From assembly GCA_964411275.1 (NCBI GenBank), contig CAYPKG010000021.1, positions 1 to 36,319 on the forward strand: DNA of 36,319 nt. The letters are read 5' to 3'. The notes beneath the pieces are model-generated. The model did no database searches. It was given only the letters and a program-made list of their open reading frames with translations, and was not told the DNA's origin. Made by a program: the position numbers and the translations under genes. Positions 7,314 through 16,375 of the stretch are shown in pieces; within the stretch, counting starts at the first letter, position 1; each line of letters begins with the position of its first letter. This DNA is from CAYPKG01 sp964411275. GTDB lineage: Bacteria > Bacillota > Clostridia > Christensenellales > CAG-138.

Positions 7314-9722
7314 ATGATCGAAAACTATGATCCGAAAGTGATCGAACCCAAATGGCAAAAAAACTGGGAGGACGCCCGCTGCTTTGAGGCGGAAGCCTCC
7401 CACGCGAAGCCCAAGTTCTACGGGCTGATCGAGTTTCCGTATCCGTCCGGCATGGGTCTGCATGTGGGGCATCCCCGCTCCAACACGGCCATCGACGTGA
7501 TCTGCCGCAAACGCAGGATGGAAGGCTACAACGTGCTGTACCCCATCGGCTGGGACGCGTTCGGCCTGCCCACGGAAAACTATGCCATCAAAACCGGCAT
7601 CCATCCCGCCAAGGTCACCCGGGACAATGTGGATCATTTTAGAGGCCAGCTCAAGCGCCTGGGCTTTTCCTTCGACTGGAGCCGGGAAGTGAACACCACC
7701 GATCCCGAATACTATAAATGGTCTCAGTGGATTTTCCTGAAGATGTTTGAAAAAGGGCTTGCCTACAAGGCGGAGATCCCCATCAATTTCTGCACCTCCT
7801 GCAAGGTCGGCCTCGCCAACGAAGAGGTGGTGGATGGCGTTTGCGAGCGCTGCGGCGGCGCTGTGGTGCGCAAAGTAAAAAGCCAGTGGATGCTGGCGAT
7901 CACCAAGTACGCCCAGCGGCTTATCGACGACCTGGACGACATTGATTACATTGAAAAGGTCAAGATCCAGCAGAAAAACTGGATCGGCCGCAGCGAGGGC
8001 GCAGAGGTGGTGTTCCCCATCGAGGGCTATCCCGAGGGGCTAAACGTATACACCACCCGTCCTGATACGCTGTTTGGCGCCACATACATGGTGGTGTCCC
8101 CGGAGCATCCGCTGGTAAAGACAATGGCGGGGACCATAAAGAACATAGACGAGGTGCTGGCCTATCAGGCCGCGGCGGCCCGTAAGTCGGATTTCGAGCG
8201 CAGCGAGCTCAATAGGGGAAAAACCGGCGTGGAGCTGGTGGGCGTGCGCGCCACAAACCCGGTCAACGGCAAAACCATCCCGGTATGGATCTCGGATTAC
8301 GTCTTGATGGGCTACGGCACCGGCGCTATCATGGCGGTTCCCGCCCATGACGGCCGGGACTGGGAATTTGCGAAGAAATTCAATCTCCCCATTGTGGAGG
8401 TGGTGCATTCCGGCATCGACGTGCAGCAACAGGTGTTTACAGACGTGCAGTCAGGGGTGTTGGTCAACTCCGATTTCCTAAACGGCATGCAGGTGAAAGA
8501 GGCGATTCCCGCCATCACCAACTGGCTCACGGAGAAAGGCATCGGCACCCGGAAGATCAACTACAAGCTGCGCGACTGGGTATTCTCCAGGCAGCGCTAC
8601 TGGGGCGAGCCCATCCCGCTGGTGCATTGCGAAACCTGCGGCTGGGTGCCGCTTCCGGAAAGCGAACTGCCGCTGGTATTGCCTGAAATAGAAGAATACA
8701 TGCCTGGCGAGGACGGCTCCTCTCCCCTGGCCCGCGCCACGGATTGGATCAATACCACCTGCCCCCATTGCGGCGGGCCCGCCAAGCGGGAAACGGATAC
8801 CATGCCCCAATGGGCGGGTTCCTCCTGGTATTTCCTGCGCTATGCGGACCCCCACAATGACAAGGAGCTGGCCAGCAAGGAAGAGCTCGAATACTGGACG
8901 CCTGTAGACTGGTACAACGGCGGCATGGAACACACCACGCTGCATCTGCTGTACTCCCGGTTCTGGCACAAATTCCTTTACGACATCGGCGTGGTGCCCA
9001 CCCCCGAGCCCTACCAGAAGCGCACCAGCCATGGCATGATACTGGGAGAAAACGGCGAAAAAATGTCCAAGTCCAGGGGAAATGTTATCAATCCGGATGT
9101 CATCGTTGACGACCTGGGCGCGGATACGTTCCGCATGTACGAGATGTTCATGGGCGCGTTTGACCAGCCCATCCCCTGGTCTACCACCGGCGCCCGGGGC
9201 TGCCGAAGGTTTTTGGACCGCCTCTGGCGGTTGACCCACATGATAGAAGGCAGCGGCGAGACCCCGGACATGCGGGGGAAAATTCATGCCTGCATCAAAA
9301 AGGTGACGGAAGATTACGAGCGGATGAAGTATAACACCGCCATCGCTACCATGATGAGCCTGGTGAACGATTTTTACCAGAAGGGCAGCGTCACGAAAGA
9401 TGAGCTGCACACGCTCCTGGCGATCCTCTCGCCGGTCTCCCCGCATATCTGTGAGGAAATCAACGAAAGGCTCGGCTTTGGCCCGCTGTACGCCACGCCG
9501 TGGCCCAAGTGGGATCCTGAGGCGCTTTTGGTGGACGAAAAGGAGCTGGCCATCCAGATTAACGGCCGGGTTCGCGGCCGCATCGTGGTGGCGTCCTCTG
9601 CCACAGCCGATGAAATTGAGGCAATGGCCCTGGCCCATGAGGAAATCAAGCCCTTCGTGGAGGGCAAAACCGTGATAAAGGTGATCGCTGTCAAGAACGT
9701 TGTCAACATCGTTGTGGGCTGA
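7314..9722 (+). CDS. leuS: leucyl-tRNA synthetase
   Basis: 802 aa class Ia synthetase charging tRNA-Leu. The ATG follows GGAGGAAG. The HIGH signature reads GLHVGHP at about residues 48-54 after FPYPSGM, and the KMSKS loop is GEKMSKSRGN at about 583. A zinc-binding insert (CTSCKVGLANEEVV...CERCGG) lies near residue 160, and a second Cys pair set (CETCGWVP...CPHCGG) near 440-490. The connective-peptide editing domain is present (TTRPDTLFGATYMVVSPEHP, and GTGAIMAVPAHDGRD). The C-terminal anticodon-binding domain ends with the short QINGRVRG region. Length and domain order are normal. Confidence 0.98.
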   Translation: MIENYDPKVIEPKWQKNWEDARCFEAEASHAKPKFYGLIEFPYPSGMGLHVGHPRSNTAIDVICRKRRMEGYNVLYPIGWDAFGLPTENYAIKTGIHPAKVTRDNVDHFRGQLKRLGFSFDWSREVNTTDPEYYKWSQWIFLKMFEKGLAYKAEIPINFCTSCKVGLANEEVVDGVCERCGGAVVRKVKSQWMLAITKYAQRLIDDLDDIDYIEKVKIQQKNWIGRSEGAEVVFPIEGYPEGLNVYTTRPDTLFGATYMVVSPEHPLVKTMAGTIKNIDEVLAYQAAAARKSDFERSELNRGKTGVELVGVRATNPVNGKTIPVWISDYVLMGYGTGAIMAVPAHDGRDWEFAKKFNLPIVEVVHSGIDVQQQVFTDVQSGVLVNSDFLNGMQVKEAIPAITNWLTEKGIGTRKINYKLRDWVFSRQRYWGEPIPLVHCETCGWVPLPESELPLVLPEIEEYMPGEDGSSPLARATDWINTTCPHCGGPAKRETDTMPQWAGSSWYFLRYADPHNDKELASKEELEYWTPVDWYNGGMEHTTLHLLYSRFWHKFLYDIGVVPTPEPYQKRTSHGMILGENGEKMSKSRGNVINPDVIVDDLGADTFRMYEMFMGAFDQPIPWSTTGARGCRRFLDRLWRLTHMIEGSGETPDMRGKIHACIKKVTEDYERMKYNTAIATMMSLVNDFYQKGSVTKDELHTLLAILSPVSPHICEEINERLGFGPLYATPWPKWDPEALLVDEKELAIQINGRVRGRIVVASSATADEIEAMALAHEEIKPFVEGKTVIKVIAVKNVVNIVVG

Positions 9723-9748
9723 CGGCTTTTACAAAGGGAGGTGCGCCG

Positions 9749-10492
9749 ATGACGCCAAACTGGTTGGAATATGACTGGCAGGTGCGAAACGCGCCGGCTC
9801 AGTTCCTGGTTGACCTCGCGTACTTTGAAAACATCCCGGAGGGCCATGAGACATTGTTATGGCTCTCCCTGGCCTGTCCGGAGTTGTCCCGGGCTTTTAG
9901 GCCCGCCGAAAGCCGCCGAGGGGACGGGGTTTTCAAAAAGGCGCAAAAGGCGCTTCACGGGGCGAAGTATGTGGGGGCGATTTTTCTTCCCGCCCAAAGG
10001 CAGTATTATTTCTACACCCGGGACGAGGCGCAGCTTGAAGCGCTGGAGGCGCTGGCAGGCAAAGAAAGCAAGCTGCTGCTGACCTGTGGCCGGGCGCCGG
10101 AGCCTGGCTGGCAGACTTACCATAAGCTGCTGTATCCGGACGCGGCCAAATTTCAAACCGTGGACAACAAAAAAACCATCGAGCTGTTAAAACGCCAGGG
10201 CGACGGGCTTACTTTTAGCCGCAGGCTGCGTTTTTATCTGTTTTTCCCCACAGAGCCCAGCAGGCTGCTGTTTCAGGAGCAGGCCCGGCTCAATGGCTTT
10301 GCACTGGGCAACCCCATCTACCGCCCGGAGCAGGAGCTTTCCTATGGCGTGGTGGTATTCTTGGTTTCCTCCCTGGACAAAAGGGAGATCGACAGCCATA
10401 CCACAAGGGCCATCCGGGAGGCGGAGCGCCAGGGCGGCGCAATGTTTGGCTGGGATTGCCCGGTTATACCAAAGCGGAGTCCGCTGCAATAA
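9749..10492 (+). CDS. DUF695/RraB-like two-domain protein
   Basis: 247 aa, 26 nt after leuS with a GGGAGG site, so it may be co-transcribed. The N-terminal half (NWLEYDWQVRNAPAQFLVDL, then a compact alpha/beta region) looks like DUF695. The C-terminal half, from about residue 135, has the RraB-like pattern of a helix, GDGLTFSRRLRFYLFFP, then a helix and LNGFALGNP. RraB in E. coli inhibits RNase E, which most Firmicutes lack, so a different role is likely. The assignment rests on pattern memory, not a search. No membrane segments or signal peptide. Confidence 0.6.
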   Translation: MTPNWLEYDWQVRNAPAQFLVDLAYFENIPEGHETLLWLSLACPELSRAFRPAESRRGDGVFKKAQKALHGAKYVGAIFLPAQRQYYFYTRDEAQLEALEALAGKESKLLLTCGRAPEPGWQTYHKLLYPDAAKFQTVDNKKTIELLKRQGDGLTFSRRLRFYLFFPTEPSRLLFQEQARLNGFALGNPIYRPEQELSYGVVVFLVSSLDKREIDSHTTRAIREAERQGGAMFGWDCPVIPKRSPLQ

Positions 10493-10515
10493 GGCCCTGA
10501 GGCAATGGAGGAGCT

Positions 10516-10995
10516 ATGGCAAAAACCCAAAAGACAAACGCCATGCGCATGCTGGAGCGGGCGAAAATCGAGTACGAGCCCATGACGTACGCCATCGGCG
10601 ACCAGGAGTTTTCGGGGGAGGCCGTGGCGAAGCTCTTGGGCATTGATCCTGCCAGTTGCTTTAAGACGCTGGTGGCCCGGGGGGAGAAGCGAGGGGTTTT
10701 GGTGTTCGTCATTCCGGTAAATGCAGAGCTGGACCTGAAGGCTGCTGCAGCGGCGGCGGGGGAAAAGCGTGTGGAGCTGATAACCCCCAGGGAGCTGTTG
10801 GGCTTGACGGGATATGTCCGGGGCGGGGTATCCCCGGTGGGCATGAAAAAGCAATATCCCACATGGTTTGACGAAAGCGCGAAGCGGTTTACAAGGATTG
10901 AGATCAGCGGTGGCACCAAGGGCGTTTCTCTGGTTTTGCCGCCGGAGGCTATCGCGGGATATTTGCAGGCGGCCTTTGCGCCCTTGGGAAGATAG
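10516..10995 (+). CDS. ybaK: YbaK-type Cys-tRNA(Pro) deacylase
   Basis: 159 aa, standard for YbaK/EbsC. It hydrolyses Cys mischarged on tRNA-Pro in trans. Family features are NAMRMLERAKIEYE at the N-terminus, the YAIGDQEFSGEAVAKLLG segment, CFKTLVARG with the conserved lysine needed for activity, VFVIPVNAELDLKA, and GYVRGGVSPVGMKK at about residue 95, followed by RIEISGGTKGVSLVL. The ATG is preceded by GGAGG. It follows leuS and the DUF695 gene closely, making a translation-fidelity theme plausible. Confidence 0.95.
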   Translation: MAKTQKTNAMRMLERAKIEYEPMTYAIGDQEFSGEAVAKLLGIDPASCFKTLVARGEKRGVLVFVIPVNAELDLKAAAAAAGEKRVELITPRELLGLTGYVRGGVSPVGMKKQYPTWFDESAKRFTRIEISGGTKGVSLVLPPEAIAGYLQAAFAPLGR

Positions 10996-11032
10996 TTTTT
11001 TTATCCAAGAAATAAGTAAATTATATATAATA

Positions 11033-11060
11033 GGAAAACCCTCCCCGTGAGGGCTTTTCA
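11033..11060 (+). terminator. intrinsic terminator after ybaK
   Basis: GAAAACCCTC and GAGGGCTTTTC arms with a CCCGT loop. The stem is short and its T-run is inside the right arm, so it may work in both directions. Confidence 0.55.
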
Positions 11061-11126
11061 TGTTATGATATGCAAAGATATATTAAATTGATTTCACCCT
11101 GCAATACAACAAAGGAGCAACGAACG

Positions 11127-12326
11127 ATGCAGCTTACAAAAAAACGCTACTTTATATTGGCCTATGGCGTCATTATGCTGTTATGCCTGGGCCTGATTTA
11201 CGGTTGGTCGATTTTCGTAGCGCCGCTGGAAGCGGAATTTGGATGGGCGCGCAGCGAGACTTCGCTGACGTTTACAATCTCCATCTCCTGCTTTTGCCTG
11301 GGCGGTCTGCTGGCCAGCCTGGTTTCGAAAAAAACCGGCCCGCTCATCCCGCTTCTGATCTCCTCCGGACTATTGCTGTTTGGGTTTATCAGCGCGTCCC
11401 GGGTGCAGTCGCTTCTGGGCATCTACCTGTCCTACGGCGTGGGTTGCGGCCTGGGCGTGGGCTTTGGTTATAATGTGCTGCTGGGCGTTGTCAACCGCTG
11501 GTTTCCGGACAAGCCGGGGTTCGCCTCCGGCGTGCTGCTGATGGGCTTTGGTTGCGGCGGCATGATATTGGGCTCTGTAGCCACGGCGTTAATGGGCAGC
11601 ATCGGCTGGCGCAGTACGTTCCTGGCGTTCGGCGTGCTGTTTTGCGCTGTGGTGCTCCTCGGTGCGTTTATCATAAAACCGCCAGCAAAGGATACCATAT
11701 TCCCCGCGCCCAAAGCCAAAACAGTCGGCGAAAACCGGGAGCAGCTGGACTTAACTGCCGGGCAAATGATAAAACGGCCGTCCTTCTGGGCGTATTTTCT
11801 CTGGTGCACAATCCTTCCTGCGGGCGGTCTGATGTGTATCGGCAACGCGGCCCCCATCGGTATGGAGCTGGGCGCCACCGCTGCCGTCGCCGCCCTGGGC
11901 GCCGGCCTGTTGTCCGTGTTTAACGGCCTGGGCCGGGTGGTATTCGGCATGCTGTACGACCAAATCGGACGCAAGCGCACCATGCTCAGCATCGTAAGCT
12001 GCTTTGTGCTGGCGTCGCTGCTGCTGATCCTGGCGTGGCGGGTGCCTGGGCTTGTTATGCTGTTCGCGGCATTCGTGTTCCTGGGCCTTGCCTATGGCGG
12101 CGTACCCACGGTAAACGCTGCATTCCTCCAGGATTTTTATGGCAAGCAGAATTTCGCTACCAACCTGTCGATCCTGAATATGTCCCTGATGCTGGGCTCC
12201 ATCGGCGGGCCTCCCGTGGCCTCAGCCATCCTGACGGCTACCGGCTCCTACAGCGGGGTTGCTTTCGTGGTCCTGGGCTTTACCGTCATCGGCATCGTGA
12301 GCATGCAGATGATCAAAAAGCCGTAA
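11127..12326 (+). CDS. OxlT-like MFS transporter
   Basis: 399 aa from the ATG at 11127, which follows AAAGGAG; an upstream in-frame start at 11070 adds 19 unlikely residues. About 12 hydrophobic helices are visible in two six-helix halves separated by a charged loop (near residues 190-215). The first helix, YGVIMLLCLGLIYGWSIF, and the loop after it (PLEAEFGWARSETSLTFT) are typical of the oxalate:formate antiporter branch. The A-type loop of the second half reads GRVVFGMLYDQIGRKRTM. It probably moves a small carboxylate across the plasma membrane; the substrate is unknown. Confidence 0.88.
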   Translation: MQLTKKRYFILAYGVIMLLCLGLIYGWSIFVAPLEAEFGWARSETSLTFTISISCFCLGGLLASLVSKKTGPLIPLLISSGLLLFGFISASRVQSLLGIYLSYGVGCGLGVGFGYNVLLGVVNRWFPDKPGFASGVLLMGFGCGGMILGSVATALMGSIGWRSTFLAFGVLFCAVVLLGAFIIKPPAKDTIFPAPKAKTVGENREQLDLTAGQMIKRPSFWAYFLWCTILPAGGLMCIGNAAPIGMELGATAAVAALGAGLLSVFNGLGRVVFGMLYDQIGRKRTMLSIVSCFVLASLLLILAWRVPGLVMLFAAFVFLGLAYGGVPTVNAAFLQDFYGKQNFATNLSILNMSLMLGSIGGPPVASAILTATGSYSGVAFVVLGFTVIGIVSMQMIKKP

Positions 12327-12339
12327 TGACTCTTTCAAC

Positions 12340-12378
12340 AAAAGCCGGCGGACAAATTCAATTGCCCACCGGCTTTTT
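12340..12378. terminator. shared bidirectional terminator between convergent genes
   Basis: AAAAGCCGG (12340-12348) pairs with CCGGCTTTT (12369-12377), with A/T tracts on both flanks. It lies between the MFS gene and the convergent ABC exporter gene and could end both. Confidence 0.75.
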
Positions 12379-12415
12379 GTTTCGCGCTCCTACAGGGCAA
12401 AATTACGGTTTCTGA

Positions 12416-14149
12416 CTACTCCCGCTCCTCCAGCACCCGGCTAAGCTTGTAATACTCGCCTTTCATCATCAGCAGTTCCTGATGGGTACCCTGCTCGCGG
12501 ATACCGGTTTCGTCGATGACGATGATCTCGTCCGCGTTGCGGATGGTAGACAGGCGGTGGGCGATGACCATGGTGGTGCGCCCCTGGCTCAGCCGTTCAA
12601 ACGCGGCCTGTATTCGGGCCTCGGTTGCATTATCCAGGGCGCTTGTGGCCTCGTCCAGTATGAGGATGGGCGGGTTTTTCAAAAAAATCCGGGCGATGGA
12701 AATCCGCTGCTTTTGCCCGCCTGACAGCATGACCCCCCGCTCTCCCACCTGGGTGTCATAGCCGTTGGGCAGCGCCATGATGTCCTCGTGGATTTCCGCC
12801 GCCATGGCGGCAGCCACCACCTCCGGCTCCGTGGCATCGGTACGGCCGTAGCGGATGTTGTCCCGGATGCTGCCCGCAAACAGAAATACGTCCTGCTGCA
12901 CGATGCCGATGTTCGCCCGAAGGCTCTTCAGCGTGACGCTGCGGATGTCCTTTTGATCGATGAAAATAGTGCCGCCGGTGGTCTCGTAAAACCGGGGGAT
13001 CAAATGGCACAACGTGGTTTTGCCGCCGCCGGAAGGCCCCACCAGCGCCAGCGTTTTTCCCGCCGGAACGGTGAACGACACGCCCTTTAGCACGTTCACC
13101 CCCTCGTCATAGGCAAAGGACACGTCCTGAAACTCGATTTCCCCTTTCACGTGGGTCAGCGGCAGCGCGTCTGCCCGGTCCTCGATGTCCGGGCGCACGT
13201 CCATCAGCTCGCAAAAACGGGTAAAGCCCGCCATGCCCATTGTAAACGTCTCCGTAAAATGGGAAAGCCGACGGACCGGCTGCACAAAGGAGCTGACATA
13301 CAGGGTGAACGTAATGAGCACCAGCGGATCCAGCTTCTGCCTAAATATCAGCAGCCCGCCCACCCCAAGCACCAGCACGTTGAACATGCCGATAAAGAAA
13401 TCCACCCCGCTCATGAACAGGCCCATCACCCGGTAATATGCCTTTTTCGATTTGATGAACCGGGCGTTGCCCTCCTCAAATTTCTCGATCTCGAATTTTT
13501 CGTTGGTGAATGCCTTTGCCACCCGCGCCCCGGAGATGGAGCTTTCGATACCGGCGTTGATGTCGGCGGTGCGTTCCTTAACCGCCCGGGAAGTCTCCCG
13601 CATCCGCTTGCGGGTGCGCACCGTAAAGAACAACATAAACGGCATCGCCAACGCCAGCACCAGCGCCAACCGCCACTCGATGCTGAACATCACGATAAAA
13701 GAGCCCAGGATTGTCACAACTGAAATAAACAGATCCTCCGGCCCGTGGTGCGCCAGCTCCGTGATCTCAAACAGGTCGTTTGTCACCCGGGACAGCAGCA
13801 CACCGGTGCGGGTTTTATCGTAAAACCGGAACGGCAACTCCGTCAGATGGGTAAACAGATCCCGGCGCATATCGCCTTCCATCCTGACGCCAAGCTCGTG
13901 GCCAAGATATGTCACGAGAAACATCATAAACGCCCGAAGGACATACAAAAACGCGGCCGCCACCACCAGCACAAAAAACCGCCTGTACTCCCCACCGGGC
14001 AGCAGGGTTCTTAACCCGTATTGCGTCATCAGCGGATAGCACAAATCCACGCCGGACACGATAAACGCACAGAATAAATCCAGCGCAAACCGCGCTTTGT
14101 GGGGCTTATAATAGGCCACAAACCGTTTTAACAAGCTTCGCTTTTCCAT
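12416..14149 (-). CDS. ABC exporter, fused permease and ATPase (MsbA/multidrug type)
   Basis: 577 aa half-transporter. Residues 1 to about 310 form a six-helix type I exporter domain, including the TELPFRFYDKTRTGVLLSRV coupling-helix region. The ATPase domain has Walker A VGPSGGGKTT near residue 370, the Q-loop IVQQDVFLF, the ABC signature LSGGQKQR, Walker B ILILDEATSALD and the H-loop IAHRLSTI. It probably works as a homodimer in the plasma membrane to export a lipid or hydrophobic compound. No partner half-transporter lies beside it. The gene is convergent with the MFS gene and divergent from the flavin-reductase gene. Confidence 0.95.
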   Translation of the reverse strand: MEKRSLLKRFVAYYKPHKARFALDLFCAFIVSGVDLCYPLMTQYGLRTLLPGGEYRRFFVLVVAAAFLYVLRAFMMFLVTYLGHELGVRMEGDMRRDLFTHLTELPFRFYDKTRTGVLLSRVTNDLFEITELAHHGPEDLFISVVTILGSFIVMFSIEWRLALVLALAMPFMLFFTVRTRKRMRETSRAVKERTADINAGIESSISGARVAKAFTNEKFEIEKFEEGNARFIKSKKAYYRVMGLFMSGVDFFIGMFNVLVLGVGGLLIFRQKLDPLVLITFTLYVSSFVQPVRRLSHFTETFTMGMAGFTRFCELMDVRPDIEDRADALPLTHVKGEIEFQDVSFAYDEGVNVLKGVSFTVPAGKTLALVGPSGGGKTTLCHLIPRFYETTGGTIFIDQKDIRSVTLKSLRANIGIVQQDVFLFAGSIRDNIRYGRTDATEPEVVAAAMAAEIHEDIMALPNGYDTQVGERGVMLSGGQKQRISIARIFLKNPPILILDEATSALDNATEARIQAAFERLSQGRTTMVIAHRLSTIRNADEIIVIDETGIREQGTHQELLMMKGEYYKLSRVLEERE

Positions 14150-14187
14150 AGGCTAAGGATACCACATATTTCTGCTTTGAGGAAGCG

Positions 14188-14216
14188 GTGACATTATGTG
14201 TTTGAGCATATATACT
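14188..14216 (+). promoter_or_regulatory. promoter of the flavin reductase-like gene
   Basis: GTGACA at 14188-14193 and TATACT at 14211-14216 with a 17-bp spacer. It lies in the divergent gap after the ABC exporter start. Confidence 0.6.
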
Positions 14217-14268
14217 ATCGGGTAAACTTACAACAACCATACATCATTTGGAAGGGAGACTACAGCGC

Positions 14269-14769
14269 ATGGATCAATCGGTATTATGGAAGCTATCCTA
14301 CGGCCTGTACGCCATCGGCGTCATGGAGGGCGGGCTAAGCCAGGGCTGCATCGTCAACACGGTCTTTCAGGTGTCTTCGGACGGCATTGTCGCACTTTCC
14401 ATGAACAAAAACAATCACACCCACGGGCTGATCGAAGAGGGAGGCCGGTTTTCCGTCTCCATCCTGACGGAGGAAACCCCCGCGCTGACAATCGGCCGGC
14501 TTGGGTTCTTTTCCGGCGCGAAGGTGGAGAAATTTGAGGGCCTCAAATCCGAGATCATAGACGGTCTTCCATACCTTAAGGACCGCTGCGCAGGATATAT
14601 GACCTGCCGTGTGATCTCAAAGGCCGACGCAGGCTCGCACACGGTATTTCTCGCCCGGGTGGAGGACGCCTGGAAGGGCGAGAACCTGCCGGTTATGACA
14701 TACGAATACTATCACCGGGTGATTAAAGGCAAGGCGCCGAAAAATGCGCCCACCTACCGTGGGGATTGA
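14269..14769 (+). CDS. flavin reductase-like FMN-binding split-barrel protein
   Basis: 166 aa from the ATG at 14269, preceded by GGAAGGGAG; a TTG seven codons earlier is also in frame but lies inside the ribosome binding site. The fold is recognised from LSYGLYAIGVMEG, GCIVNTVFQVSSDG, ALSMNKNNHTHGLI and RFSVSILTE, typical of the flavin-reductase domain found alone or in the N-terminus of high-molecular-weight rubredoxins of anaerobes. The latter normally adds a rubredoxin with CxxC pairs, which is absent here. It probably binds FMN and transfers electrons. The next transcription unit is FMN-controlled ribU, a fitting neighbour. Confidence 0.88.
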   Translation: MDQSVLWKLSYGLYAIGVMEGGLSQGCIVNTVFQVSSDGIVALSMNKNNHTHGLIEEGGRFSVSILTEETPALTIGRLGFFSGAKVEKFEGLKSEIIDGLPYLKDRCAGYMTCRVISKADAGSHTVFLARVEDAWKGENLPVMTYEYYHRVIKGKAPKNAPTYRGD

Positions 14770-14794
14770 CAAAAAGCAAACCAAGGGCTATACT
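14766..14794 (+). promoter_or_regulatory. ribU promoter
   Basis: TTGACA at 14766-14771 (overlapping the stop of the preceding gene) and TATACT at 14789-14794 with a 17-bp spacer. A near-consensus promoter just upstream of the FMN riboswitch. Confidence 0.8.
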
Positions 14795-14807
14795 ATTTTT
14801 ACAGTCT

Positions 14808-14996
14808 GTTTCGGGGCGGGGTGCAATTCCCCACTGGTGGTAATGGGTTTATCAAACCTTAGTCCACGAGCCGCAAGGTTGAGCCGGTGTGATCCCGGTA
14901 CCAACGGTATAGTCCGGATGAAAGAAACGGCGCAAGGCGACCGCCTTTTGCACGCGCTTTTAGCCCCGCAACAATCGTTGCGGGGCTTTTCGTTTT
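14808..14996 (+). promoter_or_regulatory. FMN riboswitch (RFN element) with terminator
   Basis: The aptamer (about 14808-14932) shows the conserved RFN blocks: CGGGGCGGGGTGCAATTCCC at the 5' side, AGTCCACGAGCC in the centre, GATCCCGGTACCAACGGTAT, and AGTCCGGATGAAAGAAACGG closing the P1 side. An intrinsic terminator follows at 14962-14996: AGCCCCGCAAC pairs with GTTGCGGGGCT, then TTTTCGTTTT. FMN binding should favour termination and shut off the riboflavin transporter gene downstream. Confidence 0.97.
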
Positions 14997-15060
14997 GCGC
15001 ACGACGCATTGCCAAACGCCCGACCGGATGGACAAAATTTGTTTATCGGAGGCAAAGAAC

Positions 15061-15753
15061 ATGAGTAACGTAACCGTATCCAAAGCAAATGTCCGAAATG
15101 TCCGCAAGCTGGTCACCCTCGGCATGATCAGCGCCCTGTCCTTCGTTGTGCTGATGATCTCCAAGCAGATCCCGCTGGCGGCGCCCGGCGCGCCGTTCCT
15201 GAATTTTGACATGAAGGACTCCATCATCGCCATCGGCGCGTTCATATACGGCCCTATGGCGGGCGCGGCTATCTCGCTGGTGATTTCGTTTATTGAGATG
15301 ATTACAATCAGCGGTACCGGCCTGTACGGGTTTGTCATGAACGTGACCTCTACCTGCATGCTGATACTCCCCGCAGCAATCATCTACAAGCGCTACCGCA
15401 CCATCACGGGCGCGGTGGTCGGCCTCGCCGTGGGCGTTCTCTCCATGACGGCAATCATGCTGTTGTGGAACTACGTCATCACGCCTTTCTACATGGGCTA
15501 CCCGCGAGACGCTGTGGCCGCCATGCTGCTGCCCGTATTCCTGCCCTACAACCTCATCAAGGGCGCCCTCAACGCGACGATGGCCATGGTGCTGTATAAG
15601 CCCCTGAGGGCCGCCATCCGCAAAACCCGGCTGCTGGAGATCGACTCTGTGGAAACCGCGAAAAGCTCTTTCAAATGGGGCGCTTTTCTGATTTCCGTTG
15701 CGGCGCTCATAACCGTCGTCATGCTGCTGCTGGTGTTTACCGGCGTGCTGTAA
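15061..15753 (+). CDS. ribU: riboflavin ECF transporter substrate-binding subunit RibU
   Basis: 230 aa integral membrane S-component with about six helices. It follows the FMN riboswitch, which makes riboflavin the likely substrate. Family features are LVTLGMISALSFVVLMI (first helix), FLNFDMKDSIIAIGAFIYGP, the SGTGLYGFVMN segment of RibU proteins, WNYVITPFYMGYPRDAV and LPYNLIKGALNATMA. It would associate with a shared EcfA/EcfA'/EcfT energizing module encoded elsewhere. The start ATG has GGAGG about 7 bases upstream. A hydrophobic C-terminal helix extends beyond the usual end. Confidence 0.95.
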   Translation: MSNVTVSKANVRNVRKLVTLGMISALSFVVLMISKQIPLAAPGAPFLNFDMKDSIIAIGAFIYGPMAGAAISLVISFIEMITISGTGLYGFVMNVTSTCMLILPAAIIYKRYRTITGAVVGLAVGVLSMTAIMLLWNYVITPFYMGYPRDAVAAMLLPVFLPYNLIKGALNATMAMVLYKPLRAAIRKTRLLEIDSVETAKSSFKWGAFLISVAALITVVMLLLVFTGVL

Positions 15754-15792
15754 ACAGCCTGCTCGCGAGAGCTTGAGTTTTATTCGCTAAAA

Positions 15793-15833
15793 GAAAAAGG
15801 TGCACAGGTAAATGGCCCGTGCATCTTTTTTGC
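15793..15833 (+). terminator. intrinsic terminator after ribU
   Basis: AAAAGGTGCAC pairs with GTGCATCTTTT across an AGGTAAATGGCCC loop, ending in a T-run. It may also serve the convergent XRE gene. Confidence 0.8.
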
Positions 15834-15844
15834 CAATTTAAGAC

Positions 15845-16174
15845 TCATTTAGAAATCATGTCAGCGATTAAATCATCTATAATTTTCTGGCTATTATCAG
15901 GAAGCATCCTATAGTTAGGAATCAAACGCCATTCCTCATTGGTCAGTTCCGGCGGAGCGGCCTGCCCGACTACATCTCGCACATCGGTATGACCTACCAA
16001 GAAATCAATAGAGACTTCAAAATAGTCCGCCATCTTCTTTAGCGTTGTCAACTCTGGCTCTACGTCCAAAGATTCGTATTTATATATCGATTGCTGCGAT
16101 ACACCACATATCTCGCCTAGCTTTTCCTGGCTGATTTTTCTTTCATTTCGCAGGAGCTTTATATTATCTAACAT
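15845..16174 (-). CDS. XRE-family HTH transcriptional regulator
   Basis: 109 aa. The N-terminal 65 residues are a Cro/CI-type helix-turn-helix: LRNERKISQEKLGEICGVSQ, then SIYKYESLDVEPELTTLKKM and YFEVSIDFLVGHTD. The C-terminal 40 residues form a helical tail, perhaps for dimerization. The ATG lies behind GGCGG. It marks the end of the core-gene stretch and the start of AT-rich DNA, so it may have come in with the sugar locus. Two 8-bp direct repeats spaced 11 bp apart upstream (16341-16359) could be its operator. Confidence 0.88.
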   Translation of the reverse strand: MLDNIKLLRNERKISQEKLGEICGVSQQSIYKYESLDVEPELTTLKKMADYFEVSIDFLVGHTDVRDVVGQAAPPELTNEEWRLIPNYRMLPDNSQKIIDDLIADMISK

Positions 16175-16375
16175 AATATCACCGCCTGCTCATAGTCTAA
16201 CAACTACACGGTTGGTCATCAGTCTTTACTCCCACTCGACTACTTCAACCATTATTGGCCTTATTATATATGTTTTATTGAATATATTTTAAACTTATTT
16301 GTTTAGTTTTTTCTCTATTATTTCTGACTCCTTTTCTTTTTAGTATCATAATAGTATCACATGGGATAGCGTTAT

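Noticed and set aside
8478..9638. Long open frame (386 codons) antisense to leuS
   Set aside because: It mirrors the codon pattern of a confidently assigned leuS, has low-complexity His/Gly/Arg composition and no ribosome binding site.
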